Source: Luscinia megarhynchos (Eukaryota > Chordata > Aves > Passeriformes > Turdidae). Taken from it: a stretch of 64,000 nucleotides of DNA. The translations under genes were made by a program, and so were the position numbers. Location of the stretch: positions 24,024,330-24,088,329 of the forward strand of contig CM067566.1 of the NCBI GenBank assembly GCA_034336665.1, written 5' to 3'. The notes below the pieces were generated by a model. That model did no database searches. It was not told where the DNA came from and saw only the letters and a program-made list of their open reading frames with translations. Below, piece by piece: positions 38,601 through 51,369 of the stretch (its first letter is position 1; every line of letters starts with the position of its first letter).

Positions 38601-40443
38601 TCTTCTCCCCAGGTCCTCAATTTTAGAATCTTTTTTTTTTTTTAAGCATGGCATTTTATTTCAGTGTTAGCTATGAAAAGAAAGGCAATCCCCATTTGCA
38701 CAGAAGTATGGCTATCTCTTAGAAAATCCTTTCCACATGTTGGTAAGTATGATAAAAGGTGAATGTTCAGACACTGAAATAGCAAGTCCTCGTTCTATTG
38801 ACACAGAACTTTACTGATGTGACTGAAAGTTAATATGGTTTTTGTTTGCTTACATGCTTTTTCCTTTAGGACAATGTTTGTGTCCATCCTTATCCTCCTT
38901 GTCAAGTGGGAACAGCAAGATTTCTGGTCAGAAATGAGATTAAACCACTTTATTTACCTCTGATATGCAGATTTATTGGAAAGCATTGTTCTTTCATTTC
39001 ATTGTTTGAATATTAAATCAACTTTGGTTACTAAAACTGTGCCTAAATTGGTGGATAAATTTGGTTCAATGCTGCTTGTCATGTTTTGGGTCATGTCTGA
39101 ATTATTCAGTGATGTCATGGGTATCCTCACCCATGAAAGACAGTTAGTCCAAGTGAAAACAAACTCTTCATTGCCAGTCACTAACATTTGAGGAGACTAA
39201 TGGATCTCACTGTTTCACGCTGATTTTTTGCTAACAAGAATTGAGTGAACAGTCAAAAAGGCAATCATTGCATATGAATAACTCTGAGACACTGGCATGA
39301 TCAATACATATCAGCACCAGTCAGCCAGCACAGTGTCTGCAACCTGCCATTTTCATTTATTATTCTTATTTTTTTTTACATACTGAATACAGAGATGTGT
39401 AGGATTTAATAAAGGTATATTGGAGATGTTTCAAATTCACCCTTTTACCTTTTCTTTCAACATTTTTATTTTGTTTCTGGTAAATTCACTTGGGTATCTA
39501 TTCAGGGCTGTTCTTCTGTATACTGTATGTTGTTCTGAACCAGCAGTATTCAAGGCAAGTCTTTTTAATTTTAACAGCTATTTATGTTTATTAGCCCTAA
39601 AAATCTTCTCTTGCCTACCTTTTATGTTCGTTCTCTTGCTTTCTTCTCAAAGATGATTCTATTTCTGAGAGAGATGCACCTAGGGCAAGCAGCCATGCTG
39701 CTATTCATTTTCACTCCCTGCTTTCATTTCTGGCACTAACAGTGTATGTGTTGAGTCATTTATCTCAGTACTGGAGGTCCCTTACTTTTTATATCAAGCA
39801 TATAAATAATTGCAATAAACATGTATGTTTTTCTAGGGACTTAGAATGAGACTAAGGACAGAGAGGTAAGAAAGACCCTCTCTGCTACATTTGCATGAAT
39901 TCTACCAAAGAGCTCAGACAAAACCAGTTTCCAAAAGGATGAATGCAACACACAAATTTTAATGCTAATTTTCTCTTGCTGTGCTACAAAGTCTTTGAAA
40001 ACTTGCAAATGGTCCCCTGCCTGATTTATCATTTTATTATATGTATACTAAGGGATGTCCCTTTTAATTAAAAACTAGGTAACATTTTCCTGTTTCCAGT
40101 AATTTAATACACAAACCCTAAACTTAGCCTGCAAAACTTTTGCAGCAATGACTTTTTATTGTGGAGCAATATAATGCCCCTCACAAACAAGAAAAATGCA
40201 TGAGCACAGCTGAATCTACATAAATTTTACATTAAAATAAGTCCTTGTGAAAATGTTGTTATGCTAATTGCCTGACTCAGTATGATATCATGTCAAAATG
40301 TAATCATCCAAATTCATCTCTAGATCCAAATGTGTCACCAGCTGCATACATCAGCAATTGAGTTACATGAGCCATTCATTTGGCCCAGTATGTAATTTAT
40401 CTAGTATTTATGAGATCTATATAAAACTAATTTCTTCCCAGGT
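32619..40443. other. Non-coding sequence, nothing recognised
   Basis: Long AT-rich unique stretch. Simple sequence includes a TTTA run near 33,008-33,027, pyrimidine-rich DNA at about 34,760-34,835, and T runs near 36,333-36,347 and 38,631-38,643. The segment 35.75-36.24 kb is richer in G and C but is not a CpG island by eye. No gene or transposon was recognised. The block 40.14-40.44 kb next to the ancient LINE is AT-rich and unique. Confidence 0.55.
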
Positions 40444-40625
40444 CGGGACACTGCTGCAAAGTTGATTAATGCTTTTGTCATTTCACATATTGATTATTGT
40501 AATTCACTACTTATTGGTTCCCACGTTGCATGTTGCACAGGCTTCAGCTTATGTAAAATGCTGCTACACATATTGCAGTCAAATTATAAAAGTTTAATAA
40601 CATCACTCTGGTTTTAATGAAACCT
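40444..40625 (+). mobile_element. Ancient L2/CR1-type LINE reverse-transcriptase remnant
   Basis: One continuous plus-strand frame reads DTAAKLINAFVISHIDYCN and continues with SLLIG, then a degraded LCKMLL and ITSLWF stretch. The order and spacing fit the segment after the catalytic core in L2/CR1/Rex-type LINE reverse transcriptases, which typically read AFVTSRLDYCNSLL followed by LQNAAAR and HITPVL. The frame is intact across about 55 codons although the element is clearly old and ends have decayed. Assignment to a clade is by eye. The surrounding DNA is AT-rich unique sequence, which raises the possibility of exaptation. Confidence 0.72.
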
Positions 40626-40827
40626 TGCTGCCTCACTGCTCATCCCTGGAATAAGTGCAGTGTTCACAACTGCCAGTGTAATGTGTGATCTTTCTGAACA
40701 TTTGCTGATTTTGTGGGGAATGACCTTCCTCTTTTGTCACATGTTAGTTTCTTGCTCGATAGCTCGTGGGGAGCTTGCTGACAGCAATCAGGCATTAGAC
40801 AAAACCATGACTTCAGAGTTTCTTTCT
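40626..40827. other. Spacer between LINE remnant and SINE
   Basis: About 200 bases of sequence that could be the decayed continuation of the LINE or unique DNA. Nothing specific is recognised. Confidence 0.4.
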
Positions 40828-40958
40828 GAAATTCTAATGCCTGTGTTGGAAGGGACCCACAGTGATCTTCGAGTTCTTAAGTGAATGGCCCATGGTGGGG
40901 ATCAAGCTCACCACCTTGGTGTTAGCCCCCTGCTCTGACCAAGAGCTCGTCCCAGGGT
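40828..40958 (-). mobile_element. tRNA-Ile-derived SINE with CR1-like tail (TguSINE1 type)
   Basis: On the minus strand, 40,953 to 40,886 follows tRNA-Ile: an A-box region with GAGCTC and GGTCAGAGC, a GCTAA anticodon-loop region, an AAGGTGG stem, and a B-box-like AGCTTGATCCCC. It ends in the GGGCCA acceptor arm. The downstream part carries GGGTCCCTTCCAACA, the CR1 3' tail motif, consistent with mobilisation by CR1 machinery. A tRNA-Ile head joined to a CR1-like tail is the known architecture of the zebra finch TguSINE1 family. The tRNA part has substitutions that would prevent a functional cloverleaf, so it is not a tRNA gene. Confidence 0.85.
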
Positions 40959-41961
40959 CGCTCATCTACTTTTCTCTCATTTCTTGGTTGTGTCATCAAC
41001 TTTAACAATGCCCTCTGGAGTACTCTTTTTCCAGGGAAAAGCAGAACTTTGTGAGTTTATTAAATTTAAGTGGTACCACTTAACTTTTTGGAAGTCATAA
41101 TCTGCTCCAAATACATTTCCCCTGTTTAATGATATATTTGAGTCTCTGAAAGGTGTGCTAAATCTCTTATATTTTCCCTAAAATCTGGAAACAAAGCCAA
41201 CCAACAAATTTTAAAGGAATTCTGGAAATAAATCTATTTAAATACTCAAAGTTTTCCAAAACTAGATTTTATTTTAATAATGTTCACATTATCTTTGAGA
41301 AAGAAACTACCAGCCTATCTTTTCTATTTGGTGCAACTGAAGGAGTATGTAAATAGGTAAGTAGAGAGTGAACAAAAAAAAGTGCAATTTATTTCAAGAG
41401 TTCTTTAAAGAGCAGTGCTTCCATTGTCTAATGAGAGTTGTCTTTCAATAGAGGTAGAATATATTTACTTTCAATAATGGGGACATTTTAGGAAAGGCAT
41501 GTGTTTAATAAAAAGTCTTCCCTGAAGTCTGCACTCTGTATATTTATGCTATATGACATTATATAGAACTTTAAAAAACCTGTAAATATAAGGAAAAATA
41601 GAATGTGGCAAACATACAGCATATATTACTGTTCTACACAGCTCACACAGGGGATTACAGAAAAAAAGATTCCTGGGCATAAGTAATTATTTAGACAGTG
41701 ATACAGTGATTGAATGTCATTTTATGCCGTTAGCATACTTTTTGATTTAACTGAGTAATAATGATCAAGTGAGGGAAATCTCTAAAGATTAGCAATTAAA
41801 AAAAAACAAAACATGATGGCCTCAGGTTCAGCTGCTGCTAATTCTTGAATTATGTCTGAACCAAATCCATTTCCATTATTTTAAGTTGGAGCCCATTTCC
41901 TTTCCATATTTTAGTATGGTTGACAACAGTGAGGACTATAACATCCTTTTTTTTTGTGCAG
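40959..41961. other. Non-coding sequence, nothing recognised
   Basis: AT-rich unique DNA ending in the pyrimidine tract that precedes the candidate exon. No repeat or gene was identified. Confidence 0.55.
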
Positions 41962-42059
41962 AGACTTACTTTCAGATGACTACACAACAGTGTGACTCAA
42001 GACCAGAAGCAGGCTGGCACAAATGTGTGAGCAGTGTCCCAGGAGATGATGCTCTGCAG
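41962..42059 (+). other. Best candidate exon in the window (unrecognised)
   Basis: A strong acceptor (CTTTTTTTTTTGTGCAG) is followed by 98 bases ending in CTGCAG and a strong donor GTAATG. A branch-point-like CTATAAC lies about 20 bases upstream of the acceptor. Exactly one of the three frames is open through the whole segment and encodes about 32 residues (TYFQMTTQQCDSRPEAGWHK, then CVSSVPGDDALQ), with two cysteines. I do not recognise the protein. It could be an isolated coding exon, a non-coding RNA exon, or a pseudo-exon. The quality of both splice sites makes it the best of the splice-based candidates here. Confidence 0.25.
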
Positions 42060-43009
42060 GTAATGTGGGACTAGTTTTGGAGCATGTGCCTCTAGTGTCT
42101 TTTAGGGGACTGACATCAGTTGCCTTATCCCTGCTGGGCAAAAAGAGGGTGTTGATGTGGATTAAAAACCAGCCCCTGATATCAAACACATTCTCCTGAG
42201 GGCAAGTTTGAAAACAGATACTCAATTATAAACAGGATTTTACTTCAGATGAAAAACCTGGTTGGATCATGCTCTCAGCTGAAAGAAAATGGGGCTGAAT
42301 ATTACTTGGACATTCACCCCTCAGGTTTTTTTAACCTGCTTCTATCCTCGTAGTCAGTATACATTTCAAAGTCACTTACAGTAACCAATTCAAATGTGTA
42401 GTAGGCACTAGATTGAATTCTAGACTGAATTTGCAGGCAATTCCTTACTGCAATGCAACAACAGAGGAAAAGAACTTGACAAAAAGAACTAGAAACTTTT
42501 CTTTCTGAAGACAGAGGAAAAGAATATCAGGTGCAACAAAATATTTATCTGTTATGTGGTGAGTTTACCCCTTTTGTCTCGATTTTCTACATCGTCTTTA
42601 GGCTGTAAAAAATTGTGAATTTAGCAGATTAACTTTTGCAATTGAATGACTAGAGAATAACTGCTGGGACTGTTCCAGATCTCTTTCTGTGCAGTTGATA
42701 TAGTTCTACTATATTTGCCAGGATAATAAAGAAACAAAAATATAGATAAATATTTTAGGGAGGTGAAATGGGCAAAAATTGCATATTCTATTCAGTTATT
42801 GTCATATATTAGAATCTACTCAAATGTAGCACTGAAGCTATAGCACTAGCTATTGTTTCTATGGAAGAGCACACAGACTGCTAAAAATATTGGCAAAAGC
42901 AAAATGCATTTCAATAGTATAGGTTTAATAGTACTGTTTTTCTTCAAGATCAACCAGAAGGAATCAATATCCTGCAGTAAATTCTTCTACCAAGTATGAA
43001 GAGAAAGTA
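42060..43009. other. Non-coding sequence, nothing recognised
   Basis: AT-rich unique DNA between the candidate exon and an LTR. No gene or repeat was recognised. Confidence 0.55.
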
Positions 43010-43552
43010 GAGAAGTTAGGTTGCACAGTAAGCAGAGATGAGAAGATCAGAGAGTGAGGGTGTCTTGGCAGGGTAACAGCCAAGATGGTCTTTCCACACC
43101 ATCATGGGTGTAAATCAACACTCCTGGCAGAGTCACACAGGCAGTAGAGCAGCAGAGTTGTAAAGAAGATGATAAGAAACTGAGAGGTGTTCCACAGCCT
43201 ATGGAATATGTCCATAAGCATCATGGGCAGCATGCAGAGCTTGGGGAAGACAGTGGAACGTGGGGGTGTTTAACATGATGGGGTTTGTTCTCCCAAGTAA
43301 TTGTTAGGCATGCTGGAGCCCAGCTTTCTTGGGGATAACTGAACACCTGCCTGCCCATGGAAGAGGTGAATGGATTCCTTGGCTTGCTTTGCTTGCAAGT
43401 GCAGCTTTTGCTTTACCTATAAACTGCCCTTGTATCAACCCACAAGTTTTCTCACTTTTACCTTTCCAATTCTCCCTCCCATATATATGTGGTGGGGAGT
43501 GAGCAGGTGGCTGGGTGGGATTTAGCTGCTTGTTGGGACACCAACTTCACCC
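43010..43552 (+). mobile_element. Solo-type LTR of an avian endogenous retrovirus
   Basis: The segment follows an LTR type that is abundant in bird genomes: the block with AGCCTATGGAATATGTCCAT, the CTCCCAAGTAATTGTTA block, the CTGAACACCTGCCTGCCCAT block, and a CTATAAACTGCC block where the family usually has ATTAAA as poly(A) signal. It finishes with the TCAACCCACAAGTTTTCTCAC block and a terminal CA near 43,547. No internal retroviral genes flank it, so it is a solo LTR left by recombination. The 5' boundary is approximate. I do not assign it to a named family; ERVL or ERVK classes are both possible. Confidence 0.8.
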
Positions 43553-46500
43553 CAACAACTCTCAGAAGATCCATCCCTGTGGGTGAGGAGGACCTGATGA
43601 AATTCACCTTCCAAGAAATATATCAGGAAGCTCTTAGCAAAGCATTATGACAGCCATAATAGGGTAGCACTCAATAATACAACATGTTCTTACTGCAAAA
43701 AAAAAATTCTGGTGTTATAAAGCTTCATGTTGCCATTTTGAAATGTTTCCAAAAAATTCCACCAAATTAAACCTTTCAAAATTCATTTCAGACTAAAAGT
43801 TCAAAAGATTATTTCAACGTAATAGCAACAAAAATTTCTTACTGGCCAAATGTTGTCTTAGTAATTTTATTTTCTAAGAAATATTAGCATTTCTGTTTTT
43901 AAGCAAAACTAGATGCTTAAGTCATAGGAAATTGAAATGGAAATTCTTACCTACATGTATTTAAACTAATGTTCTTAGGATGAATGCTGATGAAATGTGT
44001 GCTTTGCAGAAATCTTAAAGGTCTGTCCTTAAAAGGATGTAAACCAAAATGTGTTCTGACAGGATTAGTGGGTGTGCACATTCACTTGAAACAGTAAATT
44101 AAATTCTAGTTAGCTCTAAATCCATTCTGATATTACTTAGGGGGAAAAGAGGCAGGATGTGGAACATAAAGCCTAAAATCTGTATGAGAAAATAAAGGCT
44201 CTGCCTATTTTTTTGTCTGTGTTTTCTGACAGTTTGGTTTCTGTGGAGTTTCTTTGTTTACTTTTTTTTTAATAATCTTCAATGCAGGGAAAAAATTACT
44301 GTTGAAAAATATGTAAATGTATGGCACATGTTCAGGAAACTCAAATACAGTCTAAATAATCAAAAGAGCATAAAGAACATACTTTGTTTTTGCAGAAAAA
44401 TACAACTCTTAGAAGTGATGATCTGAATCATTGTAAATCTTAGAAGTAGAAGCTATATGACTGTAACTTGGCTGTACTCAGATAATTCAGCTAGATATAA
44501 ATTCAGATTTACAAACCAGCATATGCTATTTGCTTAAACAGTGTGTGTGAAAATAGTCTGAAAAATCTGTCTATACTGTAGCTGAAAGCCAGCAACAATT
44601 AATACTTAACCATTCTCAGCTATATTCTTAATTTCTTACACACTTTTTGCATTATTTTAATGCACTGATAAGAAATTTCTCCCCCAAGAAAAAGTATTCA
44701 GTGGTAAAAATGAACCAAGATCTTATGTGCAGACTTTGATTGAAAAAACAAGTCACAAAAACAAGTCCATGTTGAAGGCTTTGCCTGTCCATACTAGAAA
44801 CACTACTGTCAGAAAATTCAGTAATAATTAAAAAAATTTTCATATTTATAAAAGCAAAATTCTGTGCCATTTTATAAGCACATTGTGCAATGTGATTTAT
44901 TGGGTGCAGAACATGAAATTCAGTGCTCAAAATCAGAAGTACCAAAATGCTGAAGAGGAAGATGGATAACAGTAATAGGTTGTGCCAGTCACAGCAACCA
45001 ACACAAGAAACATGATCATATCAAAGGTCACATCTTTATAGACACCCAAGTGAGTGCATTCCCTGGTGGATATACTCCACGTGGATACACTACTGTATCA
45101 CAATAACCATCAATATCAGTTAGATCACTTAGATTGCCTTGGCTGGAAGAATGATGACTTGTGACAGAAAGCCATTAACCAAAGTGTCAAAGATTTGCAT
45201 TGGCTCTCTCCAGGTACCCAGGTGCTACACCAGGTGATGAAGCCCTGTGGTTTTAACCTCGGTCTGTAGGTCCTTGCAAGCCACTGTTCAGATTTGAAAA
45301 GCATGACAGGAGTCATGAAAAGCAAGCACCAGTGCAGGAAGTCTTCTCAGAAGCCAACAAACAGGCAAATCTCTAGAAGAGCAGGCAGTGAAATTATGTA
45401 CAGGATCTAGCCATAGAGGTGCTGGCTGCAGGGCATAAAGGACACAGCTAAATGGAGAGGACTAGTGTATGAAGGGTGTGATACTCTGGAAGGCTGCAAA
45501 GAAATGGTTTCTCTAATCTGTGGAGGCAAGTAGCCATGGAAAGAGGAATCAGAAATTTAATTCAGGCTCTACTACTTCTGAATCAGAATTTGACTGTTTT
45601 TCCCTGGGAATTTTTAAGATGGAGGAAAAGTGGAGGCACAGATACTTCAGCACAGTCAGTATTAGGGTGACATCAGCACAAATACAGTTGAATTTAGCAG
45701 GAGACAGTAACTTTAGTATTGGAGATGTAGTCAAAAACCTTGTTATAGAGCACATCAAACTAATGTACTGCATATCACAGATGGTTTGTTTAGACCCTGG
45801 AAGTGTCATCAAAAAGGGTCATGAGTTTGGAATGACTCATTGCTGAATTTGGTATAGCTCTTTTAATTACAGGCAAAAATGTTGAGAGAGCCTCTACCAG
45901 GAGCAGCAGCAGATTCGACTCAAGGTTCTCCCAGCAAACCAAGGGCTTGTGAGTGTAAATGGGGTGTGACTGTGCAGCTCATGGCTGCTCAGCAGAACAC
46001 AAAGCCTCAGTGTCCAAGTCAGCTGCTTCTTGGTGGAAACACAGCAGCTAAAACAGGACATGTTTTGAGTCTTTGACTCCAGCAGTCACTACATTTGGCA
46101 CCCTTCATATTTGTCCTGGAAATTTGGAGGTTCTGACTGTTTCGTGTTACAACCTCTCTCTTTTATAGCTCCTTCACACAAAAAAGATTAATATTTTGGG
46201 ATTTTAAGGGCTCTGTAAGTAGCCAAGTAGTTGTTGTCTTTCCAGTACCAAAATTCAAAATAATCTCAAAAGCCAGACTTCATTCTGTTCCCTCTCCCAA
46301 TGTCCTATACTACTGCAGTTCCACCTTCTCTCTGGGGGATCCAGCTTGTCATGTTTTAAGGGTAATGAACTATAAGATGACTGAAAAACCATGCAATTTC
46401 GCCCTTTGAACGACTTTTCACAGTCCTTTTATCTCTTAAAACCTCACTTCTGTCTGCAAAATGGGGGTAATGGGTTAATTTTCATTTCAGAAAGATATAA

Positions 46501-48169
46501 TGTGGGATCTAGCAATGAGACAATTTTGTATAAAATTAAGTAAGCAGTCTGGTATGTCTCCTACAAGCTGTCAGTAGCTTTTCATTATTATATTTTCTCT
46601 CTAAAGCACAGTTAAGAGTTTTTGTTGTCATTAGTTACACTTTAAATACAGGGTCTGGGCCAAATTAATGGTCTTAGTAACCCCACAGATCAGTCAGTGT
46701 GAACCTGCTGAAGTTATTAATGATGTTACACCAGAGCTCAAATGATGGAGGGAAAAGGAGATTCATGCCCTTAATGTTAAAGGTGACCTCTGCTATGCAT
46801 ACACACTATGAAAATCTACAGCCCACAGGCAATTTGATTTTCTGCCTGAACATTACTGTAGAGACTTCAGTAGCTGAGGCAACCTCCTCTGCTTTTTCTT
46901 TTAAAAATCTGATTAGTATGAAGGGCAGAGTGAAGATATTAAAAATCAGATCAGGACTGAGCTAAGAATCTGGTATTAAGAGTGCTTTAGCTTTAGAAAT
47001 GAGGCAAGTTCAGAGGTACAGGGGCAGTTTGTGCAAGTTTGGTGGTTTCTGATGGCATGGAATCTGCTGACTGCATTTTCCATCTCATTAACCTGAGGTT
47101 CCCTGGAGGGAGAGAGAGTCTCTGGTGCTCAGGCAGTGTCAGGCACAGCTAGATCTGTCATTTGTTTTCCTTCTGAGAAAGCATAAAATTACTTCCATCT
47201 GACTGGGACCTTATTCCTGCACCGCCCATGGAATGTCCCATGTGTATGCTGCAGTCCTTGCACCAAGGTGTGTGCTTGGACAGATGAAAGATCTTCCCCT
47301 TTGCAGATGTGCATGAAAGAGAGCTTGGCAGGTGGCAAAATAAGGTAGAAGAAACATCTCTGTGGCCCAGGAACCAAAGCAGAATAAATGAAGACAAACC
47401 TTCACCCTCCCTCACCCGTTGCTGACCTGTACAGAATTGGTCACATCATGCAGAGGACGCAGCAATTCCTGTGTGGCTGAGTCACAAGTTGCAGCACAGA
47501 CAAGGCAGCAACACACAAAACAAAAATGTAGGCTCTCACATGCACTTGATAGTGCAAAAGCTGCTTTCAGTGTAGCATATCAGAGTGGTTTGTTTGGAAG
47601 CCAGGGATTTTCCAGGGACTGCTCAGGAGCAGACACAAATGTTGGCATGGGCTGGTCAGGCTGGCTGGTCTTTCTGGTGGCTGGCAGGTCACATGAACCC
47701 ATGGGGTGCACCCAAGAGAAACCAGACAGGTCAGGCAGATGCCATGAGATGTGGCTACTCAGTGCTTCAGAATAGATTTCTCACATGACTATCTACATCA
47801 GATTTTAGGAACCAATCTATGGACACCCAGATTTGAAATGAATGTGTTTACAGGTATCCACTTGCCATATTTACTACATTATGCAAGCTGTTAATTTTTT
47901 TTCAAAACTCAGCAAAAAGCATCCAGGAAAAAATAATTTCTATGCTGTCACTATGCTGTAATTCAATTATTCAAACTACAGTTGCCAAGCATTGCTCACT
48001 GACTCAGATGGAAACACATAAATCCACAAAACCACTCTTGCTTGCCTTTACTCGTAATTGGAGTTCATAACAAAAGACAAGTCTCACAAATTGTTCAAAT
48101 CTGTACCTGAGAGACAGAGTAAGCTCAGAATAAGTAAAATGCATTAAAAAATAATTAAAACATTTCTGG
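43553..48169. other. Non-coding sequence, nothing recognised
   Basis: Mostly unique sequence. Frames of 85-118 codons occur at 45.5-45.85 kb and 46.7-47.8 kb on both strands, without domains or splice structure. The segment 47.0-47.8 kb is richer in G and C. I recognised no transposon here. Confidence 0.5.
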
Positions 48170-48785
48170 TGTAAGTGAGCCAAGATTTAAGAGCTCAGAG
48201 AAGAGCAAAGAAAATGAGAATGTGGTGAATTGCAAAATTGTAGATTCCTCCAATAAGAAAAAGTTAGAGAAGGGGAAGGGGCCAGGGAGCAGAAGGAATG
48301 AACTCCAAGCAACAGTTGGCAGCTTGAGATAGAATATATAGAAGTGACAGGTTGTAACAGGGAGGTTCTATCTCACAAAAAAGCCACAGAGAGTCTTCAA
48401 AATCAGTGAAATGGGAGTTCACTGTATGAAGGGTGATAATGAGGCTAAGCTGAGAAAAAGGTCTGATAATGGAACAGAAAGCTCACAGTGCAAAGCCTAA
48501 GAGGAAAAAAAGAAACCTGAATCAGGTGAGAGGAGAGATGATAAGGCAGTTTTGATAAATTATCAGAATTGTAACAGCTGAAGTAGAGAAGAAATTATAT
48601 AGCTTCTTCATCTTACTGAGGAATAACTGGTGACATTTAACAACATTCTAGCAGTGGGTGGAAAGGGAAAAGGGGGGTCAAGTTTAGCACTCTGCTATTA
48701 AGCCTGAATGACTGGGAGCATGGTAGAATTATCTCACAGTGATGAAGAATGGAGAGAGAGGAGAGATAGAAAGAAAATTAAGGAC
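48170..48785 (+). other. Purine-rich strand-asymmetric segment
   Basis: For about 600 bases the plus strand is strongly biased to A and G, with recurring GAGAA, GGAGA, AGAAG and AAGAAA words and very few pyrimidine runs. It is not a simple tandem repeat. GA-rich words are known as exonic splicing enhancers and as triplex-forming sequence. There is no long open frame. An RNA exon, a decayed repeat or a purine-biased mutation domain are all possible. Confidence 0.5.
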
Positions 48786-51369
48786 CATGGTATTTATATA
48801 AAGCTATTTTTCTGTATGTATAAGAATAATTAATAAAATTTGGTGTAAAAGCTTATTTTATCTCCATGTACTCCATACCTGTCATGTTCAGACTACAACA
48901 CAGCATAATAACTTCAGAGCACTCTCTGCTCTCAATGAGCAAGAGCAAAGATAATTCATTTTCATGTCATGTATCACTCACAGCTGTCTGCTGTGATTGC
49001 AAAAGTCAAATTACCCCATCCTACATTCACACTAAGCCAAATCTGTTTGGGAAGCGGGGGACAGAAAGTGGATGTGTTAATAGCAGATAATTTGCTTCCT
49101 GAATATATTTATGAGGTCAAAATGGGAACATTAATAGTCTTGTGTGGTATCTAATACTACTGAATGTGTAGGGCAAATACTCTTGTACTGCTTCTTACAA
49201 CTATAGCACATAAGAGCTTAACTTTATCATATTACAGCATGCTATAACATCTTGTCATTTTCTGCATACTTTTCTCTCTTTATGATAACATAATATTACT
49301 CTAAGCAAGCATCTGAAATGGTCCTATTCCTAAATGAAATTGAGATGCAAGACACATATATCAAAACTCAAAGAAAAAGGAATTTTAAAATGAGCTATTC
49401 ATGTTATTTAGCCATTGCTCTCTGCTGTGCTTTTCTGCATTCTGAAGACCACAGTATACTATTCAAAAATCTAGGTATCTTGCCTTTTGCTGTAAACAGA
49501 ATAAGTCTTTGATTATTACTTTAGTTTTGAAGACAATTAATAGATGGTAAAATATATTTTTTCTGTTGCATGTTTGGCTACTGTCATGACAATCAGATAT
49601 GTGAGCTCTCTTTCCTGGCATAGATTATACAGAGGTTCAATAATGTGGGGGAATTATCCCAGAACAAAAGCTAAAATTATGAATTCTGTAATGTTAAACT
49701 TTAAAAAAAAATTTCAATTTCAATAGTAAAGTCACAGACAAACTCTGAGCACTTTGTTGTTTTGTTTGCCACCTTAAGGTGGGTGACAAAATTCCTCTGT
49801 AGAATACTGTAGAAAATGTCAAAAACTTTAATGTCTTGGTTCAGGATCTCCTCATAAAGACTACTAAACTACAGTTAGAGTAACCTGACTGAGTCCACTG
49901 TGTTTTCTTCCTTGAGTTAATAGCTTGAAGTGTGCTGGTGTTTCTGCCCATTTAAAGGACCACTTCCACCCTTCAGACTCCTGGCTTCATGGTGTAAGTC
50001 AGTGTCAGTACAAGCACAGGGTGCATTTTGACCTACAAACAGAGCTTGCTTTAGGTTCTCCCCACTCTGTCCAGTGAGATGAAGCAGTCAGAAGGTGCCC
50101 TGCAAAGACACTACCTGAGATTCACCCCAGTGACAGGGCTTTACCTTGAGGGTCATATTAGTTATTGTGACAAATCTGAGGTCCTTTAACAGGTGAGAAG
50201 CTAGAGTTTTCTCTCTCTTGTGGGGCATTATACAAGAGGTTCTCCCTGATTTCCATGGATCCTGCTGCCATCTAAAACACCCTGCCACAACTTAAGAGGA
50301 TTCAGAGAGATGCTTGCAAAGTGGTTCAAACCTTCTCTTGTGAGGGTACCACATGGTGATTGGTTAATGTTTATCAGTAATTTCACATGAAGGATTCTGA
50401 GATTGATGGTTAAAGCAAAACATGATTGCTTGCAGGATGTTTTACTTCCTTGGGGCTATTACTTTGGCTCTATTTTCAGGGCTTGGAAGATTTTCTAGAG
50501 CCTTGTTTGGTGACTACAGCAACACTACAGCAATATTTCAAACATGGTTCTGTCTTTTAAAACTTTTCTCTCTCTTCCTGTACTTGTATTCAAAAGTACT
50601 CTACTGGGGGACTTATTGCACTGACATGTATAAGCAAGGGGATTTTTTTCTGTAGCATGTCTTAAATACGATTTGATTCAGAATACTTATAAAAGTGTCC
50701 AGAATCCAGAATGACTAAATGAATCAATTGTGTCAATTATTGACCTGCAATAATACATTTTTGCTACTACTGAGACTCAGTTCCACTGAAATTTATTGTT
50801 ATTGTTTATTTATATTGCTCAATCACTGTTGTGCTACACTGCCAGTCAAATATAAAGTATCACAAAAATATCTCTGAAGTATATGAATGCCTTCACCTAA
50901 ATACATGTTTTGAGCTTAGAAAGAAGGTAGTTTATAATGATAGGGTGGTTCAATATAAAAAAAATGGTAATTGAATTCCATCCTGTCAGAAGTAAATAAA
51001 TACAAGGAAGAAAATATTTTCTCTTGTGAGTATTAAGACAGGAAAGTTGAGAAAAAAATTAAAATAGAAAAGTTTAATAAGACATCAAGCATAATAATTG
51101 AATTTCCACTTTCCACTGCATACACACGGGTATGAAATAGTCCACTGGTGTTGGTTCTATGATTACATTTAGAGATATCATTTCATTGCAAACTGTACTT
51201 GGAATTCTAAAGCCATTTAAAAAAGCACCACATGATGCATTCCATTCCTGCTCAAATGGAACTATACATTTCACTCTTTATCCCCTCAAAAAAACACCTT
51301 ACCCCTTGTTGAGTCCCTGTCTTCTCTTAACAAGTTTACTTAAAATGTGTTTGTGGTGATACTCTTCCC
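48786..51369. other. Non-coding sequence, nothing recognised
   Basis: AT-rich unique DNA. The stretch 49.9-50.3 kb is less AT-rich and has a 66-codon minus-strand frame without any known motif. No repeat was recognised. Confidence 0.55.

Noticed and set aside
40886..40953. tRNA-Ile gene
   Set aside because: The tRNA-like part has substitutions in the B box and stems, and it continues into a CR1-like tail, so it is a SINE.
45520..45846. 108-codon plus-strand ORF as a gene
   Set aside because: The opposite strand is open over the same interval for 87 codons, and there is no motif or splice-site support.
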